Shown here in pieces: positions 33,885 to 43,628 of a stretch of DNA of 64,000 nt (position 1 is its first letter; each line of letters starts with the position of its first letter). This DNA is from an uncultured Alistipes sp. (GTDB taxonomy: Bacteria; Bacteroidota; Bacteroidia; Bacteroidales; Rikenellaceae): the NCBI GenBank assembly GCA_910583985.1, contig CAJTYA010000012.1:25819-89818 (forward strand). Reading direction: 5' to 3'. The notes under the pieces are model-generated. The model was not told the origin of the DNA, did no database searches, and worked only from the letters and a program-made list of their open reading frames with translations. The position numbers were made by a program, and so were the translations under genes.

Positions 33885-36620
33885 TTATTTTCCGCCCTGT
33901 TTGAGCGCTGCGTGAGCGGCGGCCAGACGTGCGATGGGCACGCGGAACGGAGAGCAGGAAACGTAGTTCAGACCTGCGTAGTGGCAGAATTCCACCGAGC
34001 TCGGTTCGCCGCCGTGTTCGCCGCAGATACCGCACTTGAGGTTCTGTTTCACGCCGCGGCCCTTGAATACGGCTTCGCGGACGAGCTGTCCCACACCGTC
34101 CTGATCCAGCACTTGGAACGGGTCGTGTTTCAGGATGCCTTTTTCGAGGTATACGGGCAGGAACTTGGCTACGTCGTCGCGCGAGAATCCGAGCGTCATC
34201 TGCGTCAGGTCGTTGGTTCCGAACGAGAAGAATTCGGCTTCTTCGGCGATTTCGTTGGCCGTTACGGCAGCACGCGGGATTTCGATCATCGTTCCGATCA
34301 TGTATTCGATCCGGTCGTTGCGTTCGGCGAATACGGCTTCGGCCGTCGCGTTGATGATCTCCTTCTGGTATTTGAGTTCCTTGAAGTTGCCCACCAGCGG
34401 AACCATGATTTCGACATGCACGTCGATACCCTTGTTCTTGCGGGTGTTCAGCGCGGCTTCGAGGATGGCGCGAGCCTGCATTTCGGTGATTTCGGGATAG
34501 GTGTTGCCCAGACGGCAGCCGCGGTGACCCAGCATCGGGTTGGATTCGGCCAGCGAGTCCACCTTGTTCTTGATCGTTTCGAACGATACGTTCAGGTCGG
34601 CGGCCAGTTCCTTCATTTCCTTTTCGAAATGAGGCACGAATTCGTGCAAGGGCGGGTCGAGCAGACGCACCGTCACGGGCAGACCGTTCATGGCTTCGAA
34701 CAGCCCTTCGAAGTCGCCGCGCTGGATCGGGAGCAGTTTGTCGAGCGCTTTGCGGCGTCCGGCTTCGTCGTCGGCCAGAATCATTTCGCGTACGGCCTTG
34801 ATCCGGTCGCCTTCGAAGAACATGTGCTCGGTACGGCACAGACCGATACCCTGAGCGCCGAACTTGAAGGCCACCTTGGCGTCGCGCGGCGTGTCGGCGT
34901 TGGCGCGGACTTTCAGGTGGGCGTATTCGTCGGTCAGTTCCATCAGTTTGGCGAAGTCGCCGCTCACTTCGGCGTCGATCGTAGCGACCTTGCCTTCGTA
35001 GATGATACCCGTGGAACCGTCCAGCGAAATCCAGTCGCCTTCCTTATAGGTCTTGTTGTCCACGACGATCGTGCGGGCCTTGTAGTCGATCTGCAGGTCG
35101 CCGGCACCCGATACGCAGCATTTGCCCATACCGCGGGCTACGACGGCCGCGTGGGAGGTCATACCTCCGCGGGCGGTCAGGATACCGTTGGCGGAGTTCA
35201 TGCCCTTGAGGTCTTCGGGCGAGGTTTCGATACGCACCAGAATGGTTTCCTTGCCTTCGGCAGCCCATTTTTCGGCTTCGTCGGCGAAGAACACGATCTG
35301 ACCGGTCGCAGCACCGGGCGATGCGGGCAGACCCTTGGCGATGATGTTGGCCTTTTTGAGCGCAGCCTTGTCGAATACGGGGTGGAGCAGTTCGTCCAGT
35401 TTGGCCGGTTCCACGCGCAGCACGGCGGTCGGAGCGTCGATGAGCCCTTCCTTGAGCATTTCCATCGCGATGCGGACCATGGCGGCGCCGGTACGTTTGC
35501 CGCTGCGGGTCTGCAACATCCACAGTTTGCCGTTCTGGATCGTAAATTCGAGGTCCTGCATGTCGCAGAAGTATTTTTCGAGGTGGTCCTGAATTTCGTT
35601 CAGTTCCTTGAATGCGGCGGGCATCACCTCTTCGAGCGAAGGATATTTCAGTGCGCGTTCGCTTTCCGAGATGCCTTGGAGTTCGGCCCAGCGGCGCGAC
35701 CCTTCGATCGTGATTTCCTGCGGCGTGCGGATGCCGGCTACCACGTCTTCGCCCTGTGCGTTGACCAGATATTCGCCGTTGAAGATGTTTTCGCCGGTGG
35801 CGGCGTCGCGCGTGAAGGCCACGCCGGTAGCCGAGGTTTCGCCCATGTTACCGAATACCATGGCCTGTACCGTTACGGCCGTACCCCATTCGGCGGGGAT
35901 GTTGTTGAGCTTGCGGTAGAGGATGGCGCGTTCGTTCATCCAACTGCTGAACACGGCGCAGATGGCACCCCAGAGCTGTTCCCACGGGTTGGTGGGAAAT
36001 TCCATGCCGGTGTTTTTCTTGATGGCGGCCTTGAAGCGGGCGACCAGTTCCTGCAGGTCTTCGGTGGTGAGTTCGGTATCGTTCTTGACGTTCTTTTCTT
36101 CCTTGATCTGGTCGATGATTTCTTCGAACGGATCGACGTCTTCCTTGCTCTGCGGCTTCATGTTCATCACCACGTCGCCGTACATCTGTACGAAACGGCG
36201 GTAGGAGTCCCATGCGAAACGCGGGTTGCCGGTCTTCTTGGCCAGTCCTTCCACGGCTTCGTCGTTGAGACCGAGGTTCAGGATCGTGTCCATCATGCCG
36301 GGCATCGAAGCGCGCGCGCCGGAGCGGACCGAAAGCAGAAGCGGGTTGGTGCTGCTGCCGAATTCCATGCCCATGTTCTTTTCGACGCCTTTCATGGCGG
36401 CTTCCACTTCGGGCTTGATCATTTTGATGACTTCGTCCTTGCCGTGCGTGTAGTATTCGGTACAAACTTCCGTCGTGATGGTGAATCCCGGAGGAACCGG
36501 AATACCTACCAAGTTCATTTCCGCGAGGTTGGCGCCCTTACCTCCGAGCAGCTCCCTCATCTTTCCGTTACCCTCGGCCTGCTTGTTGCCGAAAGTGTAA
36601 ACTCTTTTAACGTTTGGCAT
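33885..36620 (-). CDS. ppdK: Pyruvate, phosphate dikinase
   Basis: PPDK interconverts pyruvate, ATP and phosphate with PEP, AMP and pyrophosphate, and in anaerobes serves PEP-pyruvate balance. The 911-residue protein has the N-terminal ATP-grasp (MRELLGGKGANLAEM, SVRSGARASMPGMMDTILNL). The swivelling phosphohistidine domain with GGMTSHAAVVARGMGK is near residue 489, and the C-terminal PEP-binding TIM barrel contains KCGICGEHGG with the catalytic Cys. All expected motifs and the normal length are present. It is transcribed alone from a consensus promoter. Confidence 0.97.
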   Translation of the reverse strand: MPNVKRVYTFGNKQAEGNGKMRELLGGKGANLAEMNLVGIPVPPGFTITTEVCTEYYTHGKDEVIKMIKPEVEAAMKGVEKNMGMEFGSSTNPLLLSVRSGARASMPGMMDTILNLGLNDEAVEGLAKKTGNPRFAWDSYRRFVQMYGDVVMNMKPQSKEDVDPFEEIIDQIKEEKNVKNDTELTTEDLQELVARFKAAIKKNTGMEFPTNPWEQLWGAICAVFSSWMNERAILYRKLNNIPAEWGTAVTVQAMVFGNMGETSATGVAFTRDAATGENIFNGEYLVNAQGEDVVAGIRTPQEITIEGSRRWAELQGISESERALKYPSLEEVMPAAFKELNEIQDHLEKYFCDMQDLEFTIQNGKLWMLQTRSGKRTGAAMVRIAMEMLKEGLIDAPTAVLRVEPAKLDELLHPVFDKAALKKANIIAKGLPASPGAATGQIVFFADEAEKWAAEGKETILVRIETSPEDLKGMNSANGILTARGGMTSHAAVVARGMGKCCVSGAGDLQIDYKARTIVVDNKTYKEGDWISLDGSTGIIYEGKVATIDAEVSGDFAKLMELTDEYAHLKVRANADTPRDAKVAFKFGAQGIGLCRTEHMFFEGDRIKAVREMILADDEAGRRKALDKLLPIQRGDFEGLFEAMNGLPVTVRLLDPPLHEFVPHFEKEMKELAADLNVSFETIKNKVDSLAESNPMLGHRGCRLGNTYPEITEMQARAILEAALNTRKNKGIDVHVEIMVPLVGNFKELKYQKEIINATAEAVFAERNDRIEYMIGTMIEIPRAAVTANEIAEEAEFFSFGTNDLTQMTLGFSRDDVAKFLPVYLEKGILKHDPFQVLDQDGVGQLVREAVFKGRGVKQNLKCGICGEHGGEPSSVEFCHYAGLNYVSCSPFRVPIARLAAAHAALKQGGK

Positions 36621-36714
36621 TTTTTCTCGATTAAAATGTATGTGTGATTATTAAGTATTTTTAATAAAATCGTTTCGCTTTGTTAAATTCCGCACAGGGT
36701 GCGTAAATAGTATG

Positions 36715-36745
36715 CAAAAGTAGCGATTTATTTTAGAATATGCAA
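36715..36745 (-). promoter_or_regulatory. Promoter of ppdK
   Basis: On the minus strand TTG (36745-36743), a 20-base gap and TACTTTTG (36722-36715) form a consensus promoter. The leader is about 85 bases and AT-rich. Confidence 0.85.
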
Positions 36746-36763
36746 GGCCTTCGGACGCTTAAA

Positions 36764-37756
36764 TCATTCTGATTCTTGTTTTTCAAGGTCTACGAACACC
36801 GGGAGGTGGTCGCTGTATCCGCCGAGGTAGGTCCGTCCCCGGAATGTCCGCAGCGGATAGCCCGCCGAGCGGCCTTCTCGGTGGATCATGTAGTCGCGCA
36901 CGAAGATGCCGCACGAGCCTCCGTAACGCAGCTTCGAACCCTCGGCGACGAGGTGCGGGCTCAGCAGGATGTGGTCGTAGAGGCTGCGCCGGTCGCGGTA
37001 GACGTAGCTGCCGTAGCCCCGGCGGGAGAGCGCGAAAAAGGGCGAGAGAAGCGTTTCCGATGTCTGCTGCGGTCGCTTTCTGCCCTGCGGCGGACAGGGT
37101 GCGATCGAGAGGATGCGGACCGGGTCGGGTGCGTCGGGCGCGGCGTTGAAATCGCCCAGTACGACCAATGCGTTTTCCGGATGCGCCTCCCGGACCGAGT
37201 CCGCGGTGGCCCGCAGGCTGCTCAAGGCTCTCCTCCGGTCGGCGGCCCGGTTGAGCAGCGAGGGCAGGTGGCAGGCTATCAGCGTGAGGGGCGTGCCGTC
37301 CAGTTCGCCCTCGACGACGAGCAGTTCTCTGGGCAGACCCGGCCCCGCATGCAGCCTTGCCCGGCGCGGGAAGAAGAGGCTCCCTTTGTAGACCAGCACG
37401 ATGTCCATGCCCCGCCGGTCGCGGGCGTTCCGGTGGATGTAGTTGTAGTCGGAGCGCATGGCGAACATCAGGTCCCGGACGACGTTTTCGTTTTCCACCT
37501 CCGCCACGGCGATCAGGTCGGCGTCCAGATCGTCGATCACCCGCGCGATGTGTTCGATCTTCGTACGGTACCGCTCCGTGTTCCATTGCCGCTCGCCCTG
37601 CGGCGTCCACGCCCGGTCGGCCGAGCCGCGTGTGGAGACCGTGTCGTAGAGCGATTCGGCGTTGTAGAAGGCGATGCGCACCGACGGCTTCTTCGCCCGG
37701 CAGAACGGTGCCGAGCCGAGTAGCACGACGAGGATGAGGAGAAGAAAACGGGTCAT
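36764..37756 (-). CDS. Secreted endonuclease/exonuclease/phosphatase-family protein
   Basis: This 330-residue protein has a signal peptide (MTRFLLLILVVLLGSAPFCRA) and the EEP fold: RIAFYNAESLYDTV with the metal-binding Asn, AVAEVENENV with the metal-binding Glu, DIVLVYKGSLFF, CHLPSL, LGDFNAAPD, and a final YSDHLPVFVDL with the catalytic Asp-His. Family members cut DNA, RNA or phosphoester substrates; extracytoplasmic ones in Bacteroidota may scavenge nucleic acid or phosphate. A TATATTTA element about 20 bases upstream could be its -7 box. It ends about 20 bases before the ppdK promoter. Confidence 0.88.
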   Translation of the reverse strand: MTRFLLLILVVLLGSAPFCRAKKPSVRIAFYNAESLYDTVSTRGSADRAWTPQGERQWNTERYRTKIEHIARVIDDLDADLIAVAEVENENVVRDLMFAMRSDYNYIHRNARDRRGMDIVLVYKGSLFFPRRARLHAGPGLPRELLVVEGELDGTPLTLIACHLPSLLNRAADRRRALSSLRATADSVREAHPENALVVLGDFNAAPDAPDPVRILSIAPCPPQGRKRPQQTSETLLSPFFALSRRGYGSYVYRDRRSLYDHILLSPHLVAEGSKLRYGGSCGIFVRDYMIHREGRSAGYPLRTFRGRTYLGGYSDHLPVFVDLEKQESE

Positions 37757-37916
37757 GATTTTCGTTTGCGGTGTTAAATATACGAAAACGCCGCGAAAAA
37801 CGAAATGCCGTTTAAGGCGGTTTTCCGCCCGAATGACGGACCGGGGCCTTCGTTTTCCGTGCGGCGTGTCGGAGACGGGTTTCCCGAAACGCCGTCGTTC
37901 GCATTTTCAGGGGGTA

Positions 37917-37950
37917 TTTTTGGGTTTGTCCGGAAAAATAAGTACCTTAG
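37917..37950 (+). promoter_or_regulatory. Probable promoter of gyrA
   Basis: TTTTTG (37917-37922), 20 bases and TACCTTAG (37943-37950, one mismatch) point to a start near 37957 and a leader of about 100 bases. A second -7-like TATTTTTG overlaps the -33. Confidence 0.6.
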
Positions 37951-38059
37951 CCGGGTAATACGCGCCGCATATCGCGGCGGGTTTGTGATTTTTAACGGTG
38001 AAGCCCGATTCGGACACCGGTCCCGCGGGCTCCCCGAAGTACGAGGACCCTACATTACT

Positions 38060-40630
38060 ATGGCAGAAGAACTGGAAGAAGGAAGAATCAAGCGCATCAA
38101 CATCGAGGAGAAGATGAAGACCGCCTACATCGACTATTCGATGTCGGTGATCGTCTCCCGTGCGCTTCCCGACGTGCGCGACGGACTCAAGCCCGTGCAC
38201 CGGAGGATATTGTACGATATGAGCAACGAACTCAACCTCTATTCGGATAAGCCGCACCGTAAATCGGCGAGAATCGTCGGCGACGTGCTGGGTAAGTTCC
38301 ACCCGCACGGCGATTCGTCGGTCTACGAGGCGATGGTGCGTCTGGCGCAGGAGTGGAGCATGCGTTACATGCTCGTCGACGGACAGGGCAACTTCGGCTC
38401 GGTGGACGGCGACGGCCCGGCCGCCATGCGTTACACCGAAGCCCGCATGCGGAAAATCGCCGACGAGGTGATGGCCGACATCGACAAGGATACGGTCGAC
38501 TTCCGTCCCAACTTCGACGAGACGATTTCCGAACCGACCGTCCTGCCGACGAAGATTCCGCTGCTGCTGGTCAACGGCGCGTCGGGTATCGCCGTGGGTA
38601 TGGCCACCAACATGCCGCCCCACAACCTCTCCGAGGTGCTCGATGCGGTCTGCGCCTACATCGACAATCCGGAGATCGAGGTTTCCGAGCTGCTGCACTA
38701 CGTCAAGGCACCCGATTTTCCCACCGGGGGGATCGTCTACGGCTGCGAGGGCGTGCGCGAAGCCTACGAAACCGGCCGGGGGCGCGTCATCATGCGGGCC
38801 AAAACCGAGATCGAACACACCTCCACGGGCCGCGAGTGCATCGTCGTGACCGAAATTCCCTATATGGTCAACAAGGCCGAGATGATCCGCAAGATCGCCG
38901 ACCTGATCAACGAGAAGAAAATCGAGGGCATCGCCTACATCAACGACGAGAGCGACCGGAACGGCATGCGCATCGTGATGATCCTCAAACACGACGCCGT
39001 GGCCAGCGTGGTGCTGAACAACCTCTACCGGATGTCGGCCATGCAGACCTCCTTCCCGGTCAATAACATCGCGCTGGTGGACGGCCGTCCGATGCTGCTC
39101 AACCTGCGCGATCTGATCCGCCATTTCGTCGAACACCGTCACGAGGTGGTGGTGCGCCGCACGCGCTACGATCTGGCACAGGCCGAAAAACGCGCCCACA
39201 TTCTCGAAGGGCTGCTCATCGCCGTCGACCACATCGACGAGGTGATCCGCATCATCCGCGGCGCGCAGAGCCCCGACGAGGCCAAAGCCGCCCTCATCGA
39301 GCGCTTCGGCCTGAGCGAGGCGCAGGCCGCGGCTATCATCGACATGCGGCTGCGTGCGCTGACCGGCCTCGAACGCGACAAGCTCAAACGGGAATACGAC
39401 GAGCTCTGCAAGCAGATCGCCTACTTCAAGGAAGTGCTCGACAGCCTGCCCATGCAGATGCAGATCGTCAAGGACGAAATGCTCGAAATCAAGGAAAAAT
39501 ACGGCGACGAACGCCGGACCGAAATCGTACTGAGCGCCGAGGAATTCAATCCCGAAGACTTCTATGCCGACGAAGAGATGGTCATCACCGTCTCGCACAT
39601 GGGCTACATCAAGCGGACGCCCCTCACCGAATACCGCACCCAGAACCGCGGCGGCGTCGGCATGAAGGGCAGCTCGACCCGCGACGAAGACTTCATCGAG
39701 CACATCTACGTGACCACGATGCACAACACGATGCTGTTCTTCACCGAAAAGGGGCGCTGCTACTGGCTCAAGGTCTACGCCATTCCCGAAGGCGCCCGCG
39801 CCTCGAAGGGCCGTGCCATCCAGAACGTCATCCAGATCGAGCTCGACGACAAGATACGCGCCTACATCAACGTGCGCCGTCTGGACGACAAGGAGTATGT
39901 CAACAGCAACTACATCATCATGTGTACCAAAGAGGGCGTCGTGAAGAAGACGTTGCTCGAAGCCTATTCGCGTCCGCGTCAGAACGGTGTGAATGCCATC
40001 ACGATCCGTGAGGGCGACCGTCTGATCGAGGCCAAGCTGACCAGCGGCTCCAGCGAGGTGATTCTCGCCGCGCGGGAAGGCAAGGCCATCCGGTTCAACG
40101 AAGCGGGCGTCCGCGCCATCGGACGTACCGGAGCCGGCGTCAAGGGCATCACCATCGAAGGCGACGACGAGGTGGTCGGCATGATCTGCGTCGAGAAGGA
40201 TGTCAAGGAGGACATTCTGGTCGTTTCCGAAAACGGCTACGGCAAGCGGACCGATCTGGGCGACTACCGCATCACCAACCGGGGCGGCAAGGGCGTCAAG
40301 ACGCTCCAGATTACCGAGAAGACCGGCAAGCTGATCGCCATCAAGGCCGTGACCGACGAAAACGACCTGATGATCATCAACCGTTCGGGGCTCACGATCC
40401 GCATCCCCGTGAGCGACATCCGCGTCTCCGGCCGGGCCACGCAGGGCGTCCGCGTCATCAACCTGCGTAATAACGATGCCATCGCTTCCGTTATACCCGT
40501 ACCCAAGAGCGAGGACGAGGAACCCGAAGCCGCCGCTTCCGCCGAAGGCGCGACAGCGGAAAATCCTGCAGCGGAGAATGTCGCTCCGGAACCGGAAAAC
40601 AGAAACGATAACGAAACGATAACCGAATAA
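38060..40630 (+). CDS. gyrA: DNA gyrase subunit A
   Basis: GyrA breaks and rejoins DNA in the A2B2 gyrase that introduces negative supercoils. The 856-residue product has the winged-helix region with HPHGDSSVYEAMVRLAQ (the quinolone-resistance region), the catalytic Tyr in AAMRYTEARM near residue 125, the tower/coiled-coil region, and a six-bladed C-terminal DNA-wrapping domain. A GyrA-box-like QNRGGVGMKG lies at the start of that domain. An upstream in-frame extension of 85 codons is not conserved in character and precedes the promoter, so it is rejected. The tail is Glu/Ala-rich. A TPR gene follows closely. Confidence 0.96.
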   Translation: MAEELEEGRIKRINIEEKMKTAYIDYSMSVIVSRALPDVRDGLKPVHRRILYDMSNELNLYSDKPHRKSARIVGDVLGKFHPHGDSSVYEAMVRLAQEWSMRYMLVDGQGNFGSVDGDGPAAMRYTEARMRKIADEVMADIDKDTVDFRPNFDETISEPTVLPTKIPLLLVNGASGIAVGMATNMPPHNLSEVLDAVCAYIDNPEIEVSELLHYVKAPDFPTGGIVYGCEGVREAYETGRGRVIMRAKTEIEHTSTGRECIVVTEIPYMVNKAEMIRKIADLINEKKIEGIAYINDESDRNGMRIVMILKHDAVASVVLNNLYRMSAMQTSFPVNNIALVDGRPMLLNLRDLIRHFVEHRHEVVVRRTRYDLAQAEKRAHILEGLLIAVDHIDEVIRIIRGAQSPDEAKAALIERFGLSEAQAAAIIDMRLRALTGLERDKLKREYDELCKQIAYFKEVLDSLPMQMQIVKDEMLEIKEKYGDERRTEIVLSAEEFNPEDFYADEEMVITVSHMGYIKRTPLTEYRTQNRGGVGMKGSSTRDEDFIEHIYVTTMHNTMLFFTEKGRCYWLKVYAIPEGARASKGRAIQNVIQIELDDKIRAYINVRRLDDKEYVNSNYIIMCTKEGVVKKTLLEAYSRPRQNGVNAITIREGDRLIEAKLTSGSSEVILAAREGKAIRFNEAGVRAIGRTGAGVKGITIEGDDEVVGMICVEKDVKEDILVVSENGYGKRTDLGDYRITNRGGKGVKTLQITEKTGKLIAIKAVTDENDLMIINRSGLTIRIPVSDIRVSGRATQGVRVINLRNNDAIASVIPVPKSEDEEPEAAASAEGATAENPAAENVAPEPENRNDNETITE

Positions 40631-40654
40631 ACCACCTTATTAATGCTCAAAGCT

Positions 40655-41962
40655 ATGAAACGTTTGTTTTTATTGACTGTGGCCGTACTCGTCGGAATGG
40701 CGTATTCCGTCCGGGCGCAGGAGGCCAAGTTCGACGAGGCCGCCATCCTCAAAAAAATCGACAAACTGAAAGCCGATACGGAAAATCCCAAGAAGTCGGG
40801 TAAGGCTTCGACGTGGATCGAGCTCGGAAAGGCCTATTACGACGCGGCGACGATCGCCACCAACGGCCTGTTCCGCGGCATGGACCCCCTTACGGCGGAA
40901 ATGCTCTTCCCCAAGCCCGAAAAAGGCACGGAAACCATCGCCGGTACCGAGTACGAAAAATGGTCCTATCCCTATTTCGATCTCTACCTGACCAACGGTT
41001 CCGTGTATGCGTGGAAAACCAAGAAGGAGATCGTCGAAGGTGCGTTGGACAAAGCCGCCGAGGCTTATAAGAAAGCCTATGAAATCGACCCCAAAGGTGC
41101 AGCTGCGAAAGTGACCGAAGGGCTGACCAAAGTGTCGGACGGCTACAAGCAGGATGCCGACAACTACTATGCCGCCCGCAACATGGACCCCACGGCCAAA
41201 GCGTTCGCCGCCGCCTATGACGTGCAGCGTCACCCAGCCGTGAACAAGATCGATACGATGTGCTGTTTCTATGCCGGCTACATCTACACGCTCGAAAAGA
41301 AATTCGACGAAGGCGAGAAATACCTCAAGGATGCCATCGCCAACCAGTATGAAAGCGACGGCGATGCGTACTACTATCTGTTCCACTGCTATTACGGACG
41401 GAAGAAATTCGACGAGGCCAAGGCCGTGCTGCTCGAAGGGGTGACCAAATATCCCAAGAACACCGAGGTGCTCGAAGGGCTCATCAACCTCTACGGCGAA
41501 ACGGGCGAAGACCCCCAGAGCATCATCCCCTATGTGCAGAAGGGAATCGAAAACGATCCGACGAATCCCGAACTGTGGGCCGGGCTGGGTCGCGTGTACG
41601 ACAAACTGGGCGACAACACCAAGGCGCTGGAAACTTTCGCCAAGGCCGTGGAACTCGCTCCGGACGATTTCGCCGCCAACTTCAACTACGCGCTGATGGT
41701 GGTCCGCGTAGCCGACGACAAGACCGCCGCCTTCAACGAAAAGACGTTCACCAGCCGCGAAGAACGCGATGCCGCGCTCGAAGAAGTGACGAATGCCTAC
41801 GTGGTGGCCGTGGCTCCGCTCGAAAAGGCGCACGGCATCAATCCGCAGGACGCCTCGACGCTGGAACTGCTCAAAAGCGTCTGCTTCCGTCTGCGCGACG
41901 TTTCGCCCGAAATGATGGACAAATTCAAGAAATACGACGAACTCTACAAGAGCATGCAGTAA
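40655..41962 (+). CDS. Secreted tetratricopeptide repeat protein
   Basis: The protein of about 435 residues has a signal peptide (MKRLFLLTVAVLVGMAYSVRAQ) and then several TPR units, clearest in AAEAYKKAYEIDPKGAAAK, the KKFDEGEKYLKDAIANQ and KKFDEAKAVLLEGVTKYP segments, and DNTKALETFAKAVELAPDD. TPRs mediate protein-protein contacts; the partner is unknown. A Met four codons upstream (40643) is an alternative start. It lies 24 bases after gyrA, a neighbourhood often seen in Bacteroidota, and ends at a terminator. Confidence 0.88.
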   Translation: MKRLFLLTVAVLVGMAYSVRAQEAKFDEAAILKKIDKLKADTENPKKSGKASTWIELGKAYYDAATIATNGLFRGMDPLTAEMLFPKPEKGTETIAGTEYEKWSYPYFDLYLTNGSVYAWKTKKEIVEGALDKAAEAYKKAYEIDPKGAAAKVTEGLTKVSDGYKQDADNYYAARNMDPTAKAFAAAYDVQRHPAVNKIDTMCCFYAGYIYTLEKKFDEGEKYLKDAIANQYESDGDAYYYLFHCYYGRKKFDEAKAVLLEGVTKYPKNTEVLEGLINLYGETGEDPQSIIPYVQKGIENDPTNPELWAGLGRVYDKLGDNTKALETFAKAVELAPDDFAANFNYALMVVRVADDKTAAFNEKTFTSREERDAALEEVTNAYVVAVAPLEKAHGINPQDASTLELLKSVCFRLRDVSPEMMDKFKKYDELYKSMQ

Positions 41963-41999
41963 GCTTGCGTGCGCGGCCGGTTCGGCCGGACGAAAACCG

Positions 42000-42035
42000 G
42001 GGTCGCCTCTTTCGGGGCGGCCCTTGTTTATTTTG
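42000..42035 (+). terminator. Terminator after the gyrA-TPR unit
   Basis: Ten-base arms GGGTCGCCTC and GGGGCGGCCC (two G-U pairs) around TTTC are followed by TTGTTTATTTT. The suf promoter begins a few bases later. Confidence 0.8.
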
Positions 42036-42042
42036 GACAAAA

Positions 42043-42075
42043 TTTTGCACTATATCCGCCGAACGGTTACCTTTG
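42043..42075 (+). promoter_or_regulatory. Promoter of the suf operon
   Basis: TTTTG (42043-42047), a 20-base gap and TACCTTTG (42068-42075) form a consensus promoter, with a leader of about 75 bases. No IscR/SufR-like operator is recognisable. Confidence 0.87.
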
Positions 42076-42155
42076 CGGATTAAAGCGGTCCGCTCCGGCG
42101 GGTCCCGTCCGGACCGGTTCTGCAGCGGACGGAAGGGAATTTTATACGGCGAAAC

Positions 42156-43601
42156 ATGGAAGAGAACAACAGCATACTCGATGAAGTCACCGGAGGGGAG
42201 TACAAGTACGGTTTCGTGACCGACATCGATACCGAGACGATACCCAAAGGGCTCAGCGAAGAGGTCGTGCGCCTCATTTCGGCGAAGAAGGGCGAACCCG
42301 GATGGATGACCGATTACCGCATCGAGGCGTACCGGCACTGGCGGACGCTCACGATGCCGCGGTGGCCCCATCTCGATCTGCCCGACATCGACTTCGAGGA
42401 CATCATCTATTATGCGGCGCCGAAAAAGAAACCGCAACTGGCCAGCATGGACGAGGTCGATCCGGAGCTCCGCGCGACGTTCGACAAGCTGGGCGTGCCG
42501 CTCGAAGAGCAGATGGCGCTGGCCGGCGTGGCCGTCGACGCGGTGATGGACTCCGTGTCGGTCAAGACGACTTTCCGCGACACGCTGGCCGAAAAGGGGA
42601 TCGTGTTCTGCTCGTTTTCCGAGGCGCTCAAGGACCATCCCGATCTGGTGCGTAAATACATGGGCAGCGTGGTGCCCTATACCGACAATTTCTTCGCGGC
42701 GCTCAATGCGGCCGTCTTCTCCGACGGATCGTTCTGTTACATTCCCAAGGGCGTCCGCTGCCCGATGGAGCTGAGTACCTATTTCCGGATCAATGCCGCC
42801 GGAACGGGCCAGTTCGAACGGACGCTGATCGTGGCCGACGAAGGGGCCTATGTGAGTTACATGGAGGGATGTACGGCCCCGATGCGGGACGAGAACCAGC
42901 TCCATGCCGCCGTGGTCGAAATCGTCGTGATGAAAGACGCCGAGGTCAAGTATTCGACGGTGCAGAACTGGTATCCGGGCGACAAGGAGGGCAAGGGCGG
43001 CATCTACAATTTCGTCACCAAGCGCGGCATCTGCCGCGGCGAGAACGCCCGCCTGTCGTGGACGCAGATCGAGACGGGCTCGGCGCTGACGTGGAAATAT
43101 CCGAGCTGCATTCTGGCCGGCGACCATTCCGTGGGCGAGTTCCACTCGGTGGCCGTGACGAACAACCGCCAGCAGGCCGACACGGGAACCAAAATGATCC
43201 ATCTGGGGCGCAATACGCGCAGCCGGATCGTCAGCAAGGGCATTTCGGCGGGATACAGCCAGAACAGCTACCGCGGTCTGGTGAAGGTTTCCCCGAAAGC
43301 CGAGGGGGCGCGGAACTATTCGCAATGTGATTCGCTGCTCATCGGCGACCGGTGCGGCGCCCACACGTTCCCCTACATCGAGGCGAACAACCCGACCGCC
43401 GTCGTCGAGCACGAGGCCACGACGTCGAAAATCGGCGAAGACCAGCTTTTCTATTGCAACCAGCGCGGCCTCTCGATCGAGGACGCCGTGGGCCTGATCG
43501 TGAACGGTTATGCGAAGGAAGTGCTCAACAAGCTCCCGATGGAATTCGCCGTCGAGGCGCAGAAGTTGCTTTCGATCAGTCTCGAAGGGAGCGTGGGATA
43601 A
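42156..43601 (+). CDS. sufB: Fe-S cluster assembly protein SufB
   Basis: SufB is the scaffold subunit of the SufBC2D complex on which Fe-S clusters are built. The 481-residue product has the family core: FCYIPKGVRCPMELSTYFRI near 195, the YVSYMEGCTAPMRDENQLHA segment, TWKYPSCILAGDHSVGEFHS, and RNYSQCDSLLIGDRCGAHTFPYIE, whose cysteines are candidate cluster/sulfur sites. It opens the sufB-sufC-sufD-sufS operon. No sufE or sufU is in the window. Confidence 0.96.
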   Translation: MEENNSILDEVTGGEYKYGFVTDIDTETIPKGLSEEVVRLISAKKGEPGWMTDYRIEAYRHWRTLTMPRWPHLDLPDIDFEDIIYYAAPKKKPQLASMDEVDPELRATFDKLGVPLEEQMALAGVAVDAVMDSVSVKTTFRDTLAEKGIVFCSFSEALKDHPDLVRKYMGSVVPYTDNFFAALNAAVFSDGSFCYIPKGVRCPMELSTYFRINAAGTGQFERTLIVADEGAYVSYMEGCTAPMRDENQLHAAVVEIVVMKDAEVKYSTVQNWYPGDKEGKGGIYNFVTKRGICRGENARLSWTQIETGSALTWKYPSCILAGDHSVGEFHSVAVTNNRQQADTGTKMIHLGRNTRSRIVSKGISAGYSQNSYRGLVKVSPKAEGARNYSQCDSLLIGDRCGAHTFPYIEANNPTAVVEHEATTSKIGEDQLFYCNQRGLSIEDAVGLIVNGYAKEVLNKLPMEFAVEAQKLLSISLEGSVG

Positions 43602-43628
43602 ATCGTATGAAATCAAAAAAAGTCCGAT

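Noticed and set aside
33558..36647. 1029-codon plus-strand frame opposite ppdK
   Set aside because: It lies antisense to a textbook PPDK, and the product is composition-biased with no recognisable domain.
37805..38059. N-terminal extension of gyrA by 85 codons
   Set aside because: It is low in protein character and precedes the probable promoter. GyrA homologues start near MAEELEEGRIKRINIEEK.
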